The notes under the pieces were generated by a model. It did not search any database, was not told the DNA's origin, and was given only the letters and a program-made list of their open reading frames with translations. From NCBI RefSeq assembly GCF_000023585.1, contig NC_012914.1, positions 15,001 to 79,000 of the forward strand: a stretch of DNA of 64,000 bases, in the 5' to 3' direction. Source of the DNA: Paenibacillus sp. JDR-2 (GTDB taxonomy: Bacteria; Bacillota; Bacilli; Paenibacillales; Paenibacillaceae). Positions 36,965 through 43,856 of this stretch are shown here, piece by piece (positions within the stretch are counted from its first letter, which is position 1; each line of letters starts with the position of its first letter). The position numbers and the translations under genes were made by a program.

Positions 36965-38443
36965 ATGGCACAAACGATAACGGTAGTTGGCCTGGGATCG
37001 GGCGATCCCGATCAATTAACGCTTGGCGTGTGGCGGAGGCTGCAGGAGGCGGAGGCGATTTATGTCCGGACGGAGCAGCATCCGGTGATGTCACTGCTGC
37101 GGGAGCATCAGCTGGCTTACACGTCCTTTGACAGCGTTTATGAACAGCATGACACCTTTCCGGAGGTTTATGATACAATAGCGGATACGCTTGTCCGCAA
37201 GGCGCAGGAGGCATCCGCGCCAGTCCTGTATGCCGTGCCGGGGCATCCGATGGTAGCGGAGCGCACGGTGCAGCTGCTGCGCGAGCGCTGTTCGCCGGCT
37301 GATATCAGGCTCGAAATTATTGGCGGTGAGAGCTTCCTTGACCAAGCCTTTATCCGTCTTGGCATTGACCCGATCGAAGGCTTTGCGCTGCTTGATGCGG
37401 CCGAGCTGAAGGCGGCTCACGTGCAGCCGCGCGTACATACGATTATTGGGCAGGTCTATGATGCTTATACGGCATCGGATGTAAAGCTTGCGCTGATGGA
37501 GCGTTATCCGGATGACTATGAGGTTGTTGTTGGTCACGCGCTTGGAGTAACGGGCGAAGAACAGATCCTTAAGGTTCCGCTGTATGAGCTTGACCGGACG
37601 CCTGGCTTCGGCAATTTGTCGCTGATCTGGGTACCTCGTACGGAGGAGGATGCTGTACTTAACCGTACGTTCGACCGTCTGCATGAGATCGTTGCTATTC
37701 TGCGCAGTCCTGAAGGCTGTCCATGGGACCGCGAGCAGACGCATCAGTCCATCCGCAAGAATTTCATTGAAGAGCTGTATGAAGCGCTTGAAGCCATTGA
37801 TAACGATGATCCCGACAATATGCGGGAGGAATTTGGCGATGTGATTCTGCAGGTCATGCTGCATAGCCAGATGGAAGAGGAGACGGGAGCCTTCTCTGTC
37901 TATGACGTTATCGAGGGCTTAAACGAGAAGCTGATCTTCCGCCATCCGCATGTGTTTGGCGACCGCAGCGCCGGGGATGCCAGCGAAGCGCTTGGCAACT
38001 GGGAGCAGATGAAGGCGGAGGAGAAGAAGCGCAAAGGCGAAGCCGATGCACGCAAATCGCAGCTGGACGGCATTCCGAAGGATCTTCCGGCGCTTATGAA
38101 GGCCTACCAGCTTCAGAAGAAAGCGGCGAAGGTTGGCTTTGATTGGGAGGAGCTAGGACCGGTTCTGACCAAAATAGAAGAGGAGCTTCGCGAGCTGCGC
38201 GAGGCGATAGATTCGAAGGATTCGGAAGAGCAGGCAGGAGAGCTGGGAGATTTGCTGTTTGCTGTAGTGAACGCTTCTCGCTTTATCCACGCGGATCCTG
38301 AGGAAGCACTCTCTCGCACCAATGCAAAATTTAAGAGCCGATTCTCTTATATTGAGGAGCAGCTTCGTATAAACGGCAAAACTTTTGACCAGACTGATTT
38401 AATAGAAATGGATCGTTGGTGGGAAGAAGCGAAGCGACAATAG
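36965..38443 (+). CDS. yabN: YabN: tetrapyrrole-methylase-like domain fused to MazG
   Basis: A 492-residue fusion. Residues 1-220 form a tetrapyrrole (corrin/porphyrin) methylase fold (VVGLGSGDPDQLT, LYAVPGHPMVAERT). The rest holds two MazG nucleotide pyrophosphohydrolase domains, the first with EELYEALEAID and REEFGDVILQ metal-binding glutamates, the second weaker. MazG proteins hydrolyse non-canonical or damaged NTPs. The role of the methylase-like half is unclear. ATG 36965 follows GGGAGGAG. In B. subtilis the next gene is yabO; here hupA lies between. Confidence 0.94.
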   Translation: MAQTITVVGLGSGDPDQLTLGVWRRLQEAEAIYVRTEQHPVMSLLREHQLAYTSFDSVYEQHDTFPEVYDTIADTLVRKAQEASAPVLYAVPGHPMVAERTVQLLRERCSPADIRLEIIGGESFLDQAFIRLGIDPIEGFALLDAAELKAAHVQPRVHTIIGQVYDAYTASDVKLALMERYPDDYEVVVGHALGVTGEEQILKVPLYELDRTPGFGNLSLIWVPRTEEDAVLNRTFDRLHEIVAILRSPEGCPWDREQTHQSIRKNFIEELYEALEAIDNDDPDNMREEFGDVILQVMLHSQMEEETGAFSVYDVIEGLNEKLIFRHPHVFGDRSAGDASEALGNWEQMKAEEKKRKGEADARKSQLDGIPKDLPALMKAYQLQKKAAKVGFDWEELGPVLTKIEEELRELREAIDSKDSEEQAGELGDLLFAVVNASRFIHADPEEALSRTNAKFKSRFSYIEEQLRINGKTFDQTDLIEMDRWWEEAKRQ

Positions 38444-38645
38444 AGCCTCGGATTCGCCACGAATCGCAACATTTCTGCATCTTTCGGTAAATTTTTTTAC
38501 TCGTGCAGCAGGATTTTTTTACTGACAAGCAGAATAAGTATCAACGTGTTTGTGTCTATGCTTAAAATTACCAAACAAACGGCAGCGCCCAGTAGCAGCG
38601 CTGACCGAACAAAACAGGCGAATTGAATTTAGGAGGATATTAATA

Positions 38646-38918
38646 ATGAACAAAACAGATCTGATCAACAACATTGCAACAAAAAGCGGTTTGACTAAAC
38701 GTGACGTAGAAGCCGTATTGAACGGCTTCCTCGGCGAAGTTACTGACGCGCTTGCAGGCGGAGATAAAGTACAACTGATCGGCTTCGGTACTTTCGAAAC
38801 TCGTAAACGTTCCGGCCGCGTTGGCCGCAACCCGCAAACGGGTAAAGAAATCTCCATCCCAGAATCCAAAGTTCCTGCATTCAAAGCAGGCAACAAACTG
38901 AAAGACGCTATCAAGTAA
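38646..38918 (+). CDS. hupA: DNA-binding protein HU
   Basis: A 90-residue HU protein, dimeric and nucleoid-associated. Diagnostic segments are MNKTDLINNIATKSGLTKRD at the start, IGFGTFETRKRSGRVGRNPQ near 45, and the beta arm GKEISIPESKVPAFKAGN. ATG 38646 follows GGAGGATA; the longer upstream frame is not coding. In B. subtilis hbs lies elsewhere; here it is placed between yabN and yabO and is probably expressed at a high level. Confidence 0.97.
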   Translation: MNKTDLINNIATKSGLTKRDVEAVLNGFLGEVTDALAGGDKVQLIGFGTFETRKRSGRVGRNPQTGKEISIPESKVPAFKAGNKLKDAIK

Positions 38919-38921
38919 TTC

Positions 38922-39200
38922 ATGCGTCTGGATAAATTCCTCAAAGTATCCCGGTTGATCAAGCGCCGTACGGTAGCAAAGGACGTGTCCGAGCAAGGAC
39001 GCGTATGGATCAACGGCCGTGAAGCGAAAGCTAGCAGCACGGTAAAAGCAGGGGATGAGCTTACGATCCAATACGGACAGAAGACGGTGACCGTTCGTGT
39101 CGAACGAATTGCCGAAACGACCCGTAAGGATGAAGCCGGTGAGCTTTACACTTTGATCAAGGAAGAACAACGCCCGCGCGAGGATAACCTCGGCTGGTAA
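38922..39200 (+). CDS. yabO: S4-domain RNA-binding protein (YabO)
   Basis: A 92-residue S4-domain protein of the Hsp15/RqcP group. The S4 core MRLDKFLKVSRLIKRRTVAK is at the N-terminus. The B. subtilis equivalent (RqcP) acts with RqcH on stalled large ribosomal subunits. It starts 3 bp after the hupA stop, so they are co-transcribed. A strong terminator follows. Confidence 0.94.
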   Translation: MRLDKFLKVSRLIKRRTVAKDVSEQGRVWINGREAKASSTVKAGDELTIQYGQKTVTVRVERIAETTRKDEAGELYTLIKEEQRPREDNLGW

Positions 39201-39202
39201 AC

Positions 39203-39241
39203 AAAAAAGAGCTGTCACCTTTAGTGGCAGCTCTTTTTTTC
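39203..39241 (+). terminator. Terminator after yabO
   Basis: AAAAAAGAGCTG and CAC pair with GTG and CAGCTCTTTTTTT around a short loop, ending in a T run. Confidence 0.93.
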
Positions 39242-39307
39242 AATTCTAAGAGTTTATATTCGTTTCTCATAAACGTTTCACCTTGATGCCCGGGAGGTAG
39301 ACAAGCC

Positions 39308-40048
39308 TTGATTCCAGCCATGACGAATTTGCCTGAAATCCGTCCATCAAAGGGCGGAGGTGTATTGGGACTGACCTTTTCTCTCTTTATTAAAAATGCG
39401 GCAGTGCTGATGCTCATAACGGCAATTACGATCGTGCCGGTTGAGCTCATAATCTGTTACGGTTTTTCCAACCTGTCTATCGATAATATTCTTAAGGACA
39501 TCATTATCTCTCAGCTATTCCTAACCTTGCTGACCCCCGTTGTCGTTTACTACTTGATTGAGAGACTTCGGGGCGGCAAGGGCCGCGTAACCGATGCTTA
39601 CCGGTGGGGGCTCCGCAAGTGGCTGCGGATGATCATGTATAATTTTCTGCAATGCGTCATTTTTTCGGCGGGGCTCCTGCTGTTCGTCATTCCGGGTTTG
39701 TTCATGTACGTAAGGCTTCTGCTGCTTCCCGCAGTGGTCTCTATCGAGAATACTTCCGTGACGAATCCGCTCGAGAGCAGCCGCAATATGGCCGAAGGAC
39801 AATTCTGGCGTTTTCTCGGGCTTGGCGTTGTCATCAATCTATTTAGTTTTCTCCTAGGCTTGGGTGCAAGCAAATTGCTGCTAGAGTCGGGGGTTATCAA
39901 CGGGATTACGGTTACGCTTTATTACCTGTTCATAGACTGGGTATCGCTGATTGGAGTTATTCTGTCTCTTGTGCTCTATCTCAAGATTAGAACAGAGCAA
40001 TATGCGGCGGCTGCCCAGGCGGCTGAAGAAGCTGCCGTAACGGCATAA
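39308..40048 (+). CDS. Polytopic membrane protein, YciC/DUF975-like (uncertain)
   Basis: A 246-residue protein with about five to six membrane segments (near residues 28-48, 62-82, 108-135, 165-190 and 200-225) and an Ala/Glu-rich cytoplasmic tail. The segment LFVIPGLFMYVRLLLLPAVV is typical of small membrane-domain families of the YciC or glycerophosphodiesterase-membrane type, but I am not certain of the assignment. The start is TTG 39308 after GGGAGG. It has its own transcription unit between two terminators. Confidence 0.75.
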   Translation: MIPAMTNLPEIRPSKGGGVLGLTFSLFIKNAAVLMLITAITIVPVELIICYGFSNLSIDNILKDIIISQLFLTLLTPVVVYYLIERLRGGKGRVTDAYRWGLRKWLRMIMYNFLQCVIFSAGLLLFVIPGLFMYVRLLLLPAVVSIENTSVTNPLESSRNMAEGQFWRFLGLGVVINLFSFLLGLGASKLLLESGVINGITVTLYYLFIDWVSLIGVILSLVLYLKIRTEQYAAAAQAAEEAAVTA

Positions 40049-40058
40049 CTGGTTAAGG

Positions 40059-40096
40059 AAAAGAGCATTTCTCTCTAGAGAGAAATGCTCTTTTTG
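40059..40096 (+). terminator. Palindromic terminator
   Basis: AAGAGCATTTCTCTC and its complement form a perfect palindrome centred on TCTAGA, followed by TTTTTG. It should work on both strands. Confidence 0.9.
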
Positions 40097-40206
40097 TTTC
40101 TATGAAAACAAACATATCAATGATATCATTAAATATTTATTGTAAAACGATAAATCATTATGTTACCTTAATGGTGATTTCCATTATGCAGAGGAGGGGC
40201 ATACCT

Positions 40207-41022
40207 TTGGAATTGCAGCCCTTATTGAATGTCGTCTGGATCCGCCGAATTTGGCAGCTTTTTATTTTTGGTTATCAGCAGGCCATGTCCTGTATTTTTC
40301 CGGTTATTATATTCGCGTCGCTCGCTTTAACAAAGGTAATATCCGTACCCTACGTTCATCGTTACGATTTGCTTCTGCTGATCTGCCTGTTTGCCCAGGT
40401 TGGGATGGTGGTATTTAAGCTGGAGACCATCGACGAGTTAAAAGTGATCTGCATGTTCCATATTATTGGACTGATGCTCGAGCTGTATAAAGTGCATATG
40501 GGCTCCTGGTCTTATCCGGGCGAAGGGTGGTCGAAGCTGTTTGGGGTACCGCTCTACAGCGGATTTATGTATGCCAGCGTAGCGAGCTACATCTGCCAGG
40601 CATGGAGGAGGCTGTCGATTTCCGTATACGGATGGCCGCGGCAGCGTTATGCCGTAATGGTCTGCGCGGCTATTTACCTGAACTTTTTTACCCATCACTA
40701 TATGTGGGATTTGCGGTGGTTGTTGACGCTTCTGTTGATTATCGTCTTTTACCGGACGTCCTTTGCCTACAAGGTGGGGGGCCGGGAATACCGCATGCAT
40801 GTTGTGCTGTCCTTCCTTCTTATCGGCTTCTTCATCTGGCTGGCTGAAAATATATCGACGTTTATGGGAGCATGGGCCTATCCGGATCAGGAGCATACCT
40901 GGCGTATTGTCCACCTGGGGAAAATCAGCTCCTGGTTCCTGCTTGTTGTCATCAGCGTCATTATCGTGGCGCAGCTGAAGCGCGTAAAAAGCGCAAGGGA
41001 CGGAGGCAATCCGGCGCTCTAG
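40207..41022 (+). CDS. DUF817 family membrane protein (YoaT-like)
   Basis: A 271-residue polytopic protein with about seven membrane segments. The motifs MGSWSYPGEGWSKLFGVPLY and SGFMYASVASYICQAWRR near residues 105-145 mark it as DUF817, the family of B. subtilis YoaT. It also has a second copy-like WAYPDQEHTW segment near 225. Function unknown. TTG 40207, 9 bp after GAGGAGG, is the best start; in-frame ATGs further upstream lack a site. It interrupts the B. subtilis order between yabO and yabP. Confidence 0.85.
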   Translation: MELQPLLNVVWIRRIWQLFIFGYQQAMSCIFPVIIFASLALTKVISVPYVHRYDLLLLICLFAQVGMVVFKLETIDELKVICMFHIIGLMLELYKVHMGSWSYPGEGWSKLFGVPLYSGFMYASVASYICQAWRRLSISVYGWPRQRYAVMVCAAIYLNFFTHHYMWDLRWLLTLLLIIVFYRTSFAYKVGGREYRMHVVLSFLLIGFFIWLAENISTFMGAWAYPDQEHTWRIVHLGKISSWFLLVVISVIIVAQLKRVKSARDGGNPAL

Positions 41023-41131
41023 CGAAACCGAAAATGAAAGAGTAGAATTGCCCTCGCGCGGATGTTCTAAAGTTCGTCCAACCCCCATAAGCTAGTCTCA
41101 AGCTATGCTTTCGAAGTGGAGGGACGGGTCA

Positions 41132-41416
41132 ATGGTTGAACAAAGCAAAGGGCAGAAGCGGCAGGAAGTCAAAATGCTGAACCGCAAGCTGCTCGAAATT
41201 ACCGGCGTACTAAATGTGGAAAGTTTCGACAGCGAAGAGTTTCTGCTCGATACCGAACTTGGCTTCCTGATGATAAAAGGGCAAAACCTGCATATCAAGC
41301 ATCTCAATCTGGAGCAAAACCTAGTTGCCATCGAGGGGTATGTCCATTCACTCGCCTATTTGGACGCCAATACCTCTACCAAAACTAAAGGCTTATTCGG
41401 AAAGCTGTTTAAGTGA
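41132..41416 (+). CDS. yabP: Spore coat/cortex protein YabP
   Basis: A 94-residue YabP/YqfC family protein, needed for normal sporulation in B. subtilis. Family features are the LEITGVLNVESFDSEEFLLD and TELGFLMIKGQNLHIKHLNL segments followed by VAIEGYVHSLAYLD. ATG 41132 follows GGAGGGAC. CATAAGCT at 41086-41093 could be a sigma-E -10, but no -35 is convincing. Its stop overlaps the yabQ start by 4 bp. Confidence 0.93.
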   Translation: MVEQSKGQKRQEVKMLNRKLLEITGVLNVESFDSEEFLLDTELGFLMIKGQNLHIKHLNLEQNLVAIEGYVHSLAYLDANTSTKTKGLFGKLFK

Positions 41417-42018
41417 CCTCCTTAAGCCTACAGTTTCTCACAATGGGGATGATGCTGCTGTCGGGCATCGGGATGGGCGTGATCTTCGACGGATACCGGG
41501 TTGTGTCGAATGAATTGCGCTTTCCGCGGTGGACGCTGCCTGTACTCGATATGGCGTACTGGCTGGCCGCATCGCTCCTTGTATTTCGTGTGCTGTACGC
41601 CAGCAACTATGGCGAGGTGCGGGCGTATGTATTCCTCGGCTTGCTTATTGGCGTGTTATGTTACTATTGGCTGCTGAGCAAACCGGTCATCCGTACGGTA
41701 AAATGGCTGATTGATGCGGTACGAGCCCTCATCCGGTTCACTCTGCGGACATTTGACCTTCTAATCGTGAAGCCGATCGTCCTGTTATACCGGTTGATCC
41801 GCGTCTTAATCGGATTTGGGACCGCGCTCACTATTTTCCTGTTAAAAATTGTGCTACAATTGGTTCGTCCGTTCTGGCTTTTGCTGCGTTTTATGCTCGG
41901 TCCGCTTACGCGCCCGCTATGGCGATGGCTTGGACCAAAGCTTTCCAGCCTGCAGCTCAAAGAAAGATGGGACAAGATCCTATCAGGTGTTATAAAATTA
42001 TGGAAACGCCTGTTTTAA
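41413..42018 (+). CDS. yabQ: Spore cortex membrane protein YabQ
   Basis: A 201-residue membrane protein needed for spore cortex formation in B. subtilis. Four to five hydrophobic segments lie near residues 5-25, 40-62, 66-85 and 125-155, with a basic C-terminus. The start is a GTG in the GTGA overlap with the yabP stop, so translation is coupled. The motif GMGVIFDGYRV near residue 20 is typical of YabQ. Confidence 0.92.
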   Translation: MTSLSLQFLTMGMMLLSGIGMGVIFDGYRVVSNELRFPRWTLPVLDMAYWLAASLLVFRVLYASNYGEVRAYVFLGLLIGVLCYYWLLSKPVIRTVKWLIDAVRALIRFTLRTFDLLIVKPIVLLYRLIRVLIGFGTALTIFLLKIVLQLVRPFWLLLRFMLGPLTRPLWRWLGPKLSSLQLKERWDKILSGVIKLWKRLF

Positions 42019-42104
42019 GTGAGCTTATGCTTTCGCAGCATGAATCATCACAATGGCTTGCAAATTGCCATCTGGGTGATCATTCATTTTAGGAGGTTTA
42101 CCTT

Positions 42105-42416
42105 ATGACGACTGCCACAGCCAATCCATCGACAGGGAACGCAGGATCCAAACGCCGTCTGCGCATATGGGCCATGTGCATCACTCTATTTTTGTGCTGG
42201 GCGGCGTATACCTTTATAGGTCAAATCAAGGATGCGCGTGCCACACAAGCGCAATTGACGGAGATCAAGAAGCAGGTAGATGATTCCACTCTGCAGTCCA
42301 AGCAGCTTCAACAACAGATAGATCGGCTTAACGATCCGGAATATATCAGACAACTTGCAACGAAGGAACAAGGAATGGTAACACCTGGAGAACAGCAGAT
42401 TCAGGTCATTAAATAG
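42105..42416 (+). CDS. divIC: Cell division protein DivIC (FtsB-like)
   Basis: A 103-residue bitopic protein: a short cytoplasmic part, one membrane segment (residues 23-42), and an extracellular coiled coil (about 45-80) ending in NDPEYIRQLATKEQGMV. DivIC pairs with FtsL and DivIB in the septal divisome. ATG 42105 follows AGGAGGT. Order yabQ-divIC-yabR is conserved with B. subtilis. Confidence 0.95.
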   Translation: MTTATANPSTGNAGSKRRLRIWAMCITLFLCWAAYTFIGQIKDARATQAQLTEIKKQVDDSTLQSKQLQQQIDRLNDPEYIRQLATKEQGMVTPGEQQIQVIK

Positions 42417-42513
42417 ACGCTAGAACGGGTGAACGTCTGTTGACCTTACTTTGACGATTCGGTTATAATCACGATAGTAACGCTATTTAGCTTAGGGAGG
42501 AACATTTTATTTT

Positions 42514-43002
42514 ATGGCAATTGAAGTAGGAGCCAAGTTAGAAGGCAAAGTGACAGGCATAACGCATTTCGGAGCATTCGTTGATTTGTCCGGGGGTGTC
42601 ACAGGGCTCGTTCACATCTCGGAAATTGCCGATAACTACGTCAAAGACGTGAAGGATCACCTGAAAATTGACGATGTTGTTAAAGTCAAAGTGATCAACG
42701 TTGATAAAGACGGTAAGATCGGACTTTCCATTAAACAGGCAGTTGACCGGCCTGAGGGCCAGCAAGCAGCACCACAACGTGAACCACGCGCAGGCGGTGG
42801 CGGAGGTTTTAACCGTGGAGGCGGCGGTCAAGATCGCGGTGGACGTCCTTTCAACAAGCAGTCGGCTGGCAGACCGTCTTACAACAAACCGTCATTCGAG
42901 GATAAAATGTCTCGCTTCCTGAAAGATAGCGAAGAACGTATTTCCTCCCTGAAGAAAAATACCGAAGGCAAACGCGGCGGCCGCGGTGCTAAACGGGTCT
43001 AA
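42514..43002 (+). CDS. yabR: S1-domain RNA-binding protein (YabR)
   Basis: A 162-residue protein with one S1 domain at residues 1-75 (VGAKLEGKVTGITHFGAFVDL and KVKVINVDKDGKIGLSIKQA). The C-terminal half is a low-complexity Gly/Arg-rich stretch (RAGGGGGFNRGGGGQDRGGR), a likely disordered RNA-binding tail that B. subtilis YabR has in shorter form. It resembles polynucleotide phosphorylase S1 domains. ATG 42514 follows GGGAGG. Two strong terminators follow. Confidence 0.93.
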   Translation: MAIEVGAKLEGKVTGITHFGAFVDLSGGVTGLVHISEIADNYVKDVKDHLKIDDVVKVKVINVDKDGKIGLSIKQAVDRPEGQQAAPQREPRAGGGGGFNRGGGGQDRGGRPFNKQSAGRPSYNKPSFEDKMSRFLKDSEERISSLKKNTEGKRGGRGAKRV

Positions 43003-43027
43003 GCTGGATTTTATACAATCATATGAG

Positions 43028-43056
43028 GGCAGAACCTAAACGGTTCTGCCTTTTTT
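43028..43056 (+). terminator. First terminator after yabR
   Basis: GGCAGAACC (43028-43036) pairs with GGTTCTGCC (43042-43050), followed by six T residues. Confidence 0.93.
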
Positions 43057-43061
43057 ACCAC

Positions 43062-43107
43062 AAAAGACCTTATAAATTCCGGGAGTCGGAATTCATAAGG
43101 TCTTTTT
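43062..43107 (+). terminator. Second terminator after yabR
   Basis: About 19 of 20 positions pair between 43061-43080 and 43088-43107 (AAAAGACCTTAT with ATAAGGTCTTTT plus AATTCC with GGAATT). The sequence ends in TTTTT. It abuts the first 76-bp repeat. Confidence 0.85.
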
Positions 43108-43329
43108 GGCGATAAAACCAACCGCTAAACGCGGTCGCTCCTCCTCGAATTGCATCGATCAGGTTTTCTCACCGCATTCATTCGGCGATAAAACCAACCG
43201 CTAAACGCGGTCGCTCATCTTCGAATTGCATCGATCAGGGTTTTCTCACCGCATTCATTCGGCGATAAAACCAACCGCTAAACGCGGTCGCTCATCTTCG
43301 AATTGCATCGATCAGGTTTTCTCACCGCA
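43108..43329. repeat. 76-bp tandem repeat, three copies
   Basis: Units start with GGCGATAAAACCAACCGC at 43108, 43184 and 43261 (periods 76 and 77, the second unit having one extra G); the third ends at about 43329. They are nearly identical. Each can fold: AAAACC with GGTTTT as the base, ACCGC/GCGGT around TAAAC, and CGA/TCG around ATTGCA. There is no reading frame through it. B. subtilis has two tRNA genes in this place; I found no tRNA-like cloverleaf here. Confidence 0.92.
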
Positions 43330-43788
43330 GCACGCCCCCCTCAAACTTTATGTTTATAAATATCTCAAGCAGGGTAATAAAGATCATCCCGTACAGAGCG
43401 ACAAACTTCCTCATAAAAGAAGACTCCAACAGCCTTCATGAAGCTGCTGATGGAGTTTCCCTACGCCTTTATTGGCCCCAAACGCATGAAAAAGAGGCCT
43501 GATTATCGTTTTTCAACCCCCGCTATGCGCTTTTTTCTAAAAATATACCTCATTTCAAAAAAAGTTTTAGCTTGTTTCCCCGATACTCCCTGCAATCCCG
43601 ACAGCAGAAAACAAAGATTTCGCGGACAGCCCGCGGCGCGGCGCGACGGTTTTTGTTGAAGCGGCAGTAGTGCCAATAGTCACGTGTCAGGTTTAAATCC
43701 AGTAACAGTGCGGATTTGAAAGCGTTGACAATTTGTGGGTAATGGATTTGGGTTTTGTCGGAAAAAACTTTGGTACGCCCACGGTAAA
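43330..43788. other. Non-coding stretch between the 76-bp repeats and the spoIIE promoter
   Basis: About 460 bp without a convincing gene. It holds a hairpin at about 43423-43458 (ACTCCA and CAGC with GCTG and TGGAGT) and a possible Spo0A box, TGTCGGA at 43756-43762, one base from TGTCGAA. The tRNA genes found here in B. subtilis are absent. Confidence 0.55.
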
Positions 43789-43821
43789 CTGACAAACTTC
43801 ATACGGACATGCTCCTATAAT
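43789..43821 (+). promoter_or_regulatory. spoIIE promoter with 21-bp spacer
   Basis: CTGACA (43789-43794) and consensus TATAAT (43816-43821) are separated by 21 bp. B. subtilis spoIIE and spoIIG are known for sigma-A promoters with abnormally long spacers (21-22 bp) that need Spo0A~P. The same geometry here, 36 bp before the spoIIE start, is unlikely to be chance. Confidence 0.75.
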
Positions 43822-43856
43822 GGGAAACACAATAAACGAAATGGGTGGTGTTCGTA

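Noticed and set aside
43108-43329. CRISPR array or tRNA cluster
   Set aside because: The whole 76-bp unit is repeated, so there are no spacers, and no cloverleaf or T-loop sequence is present.
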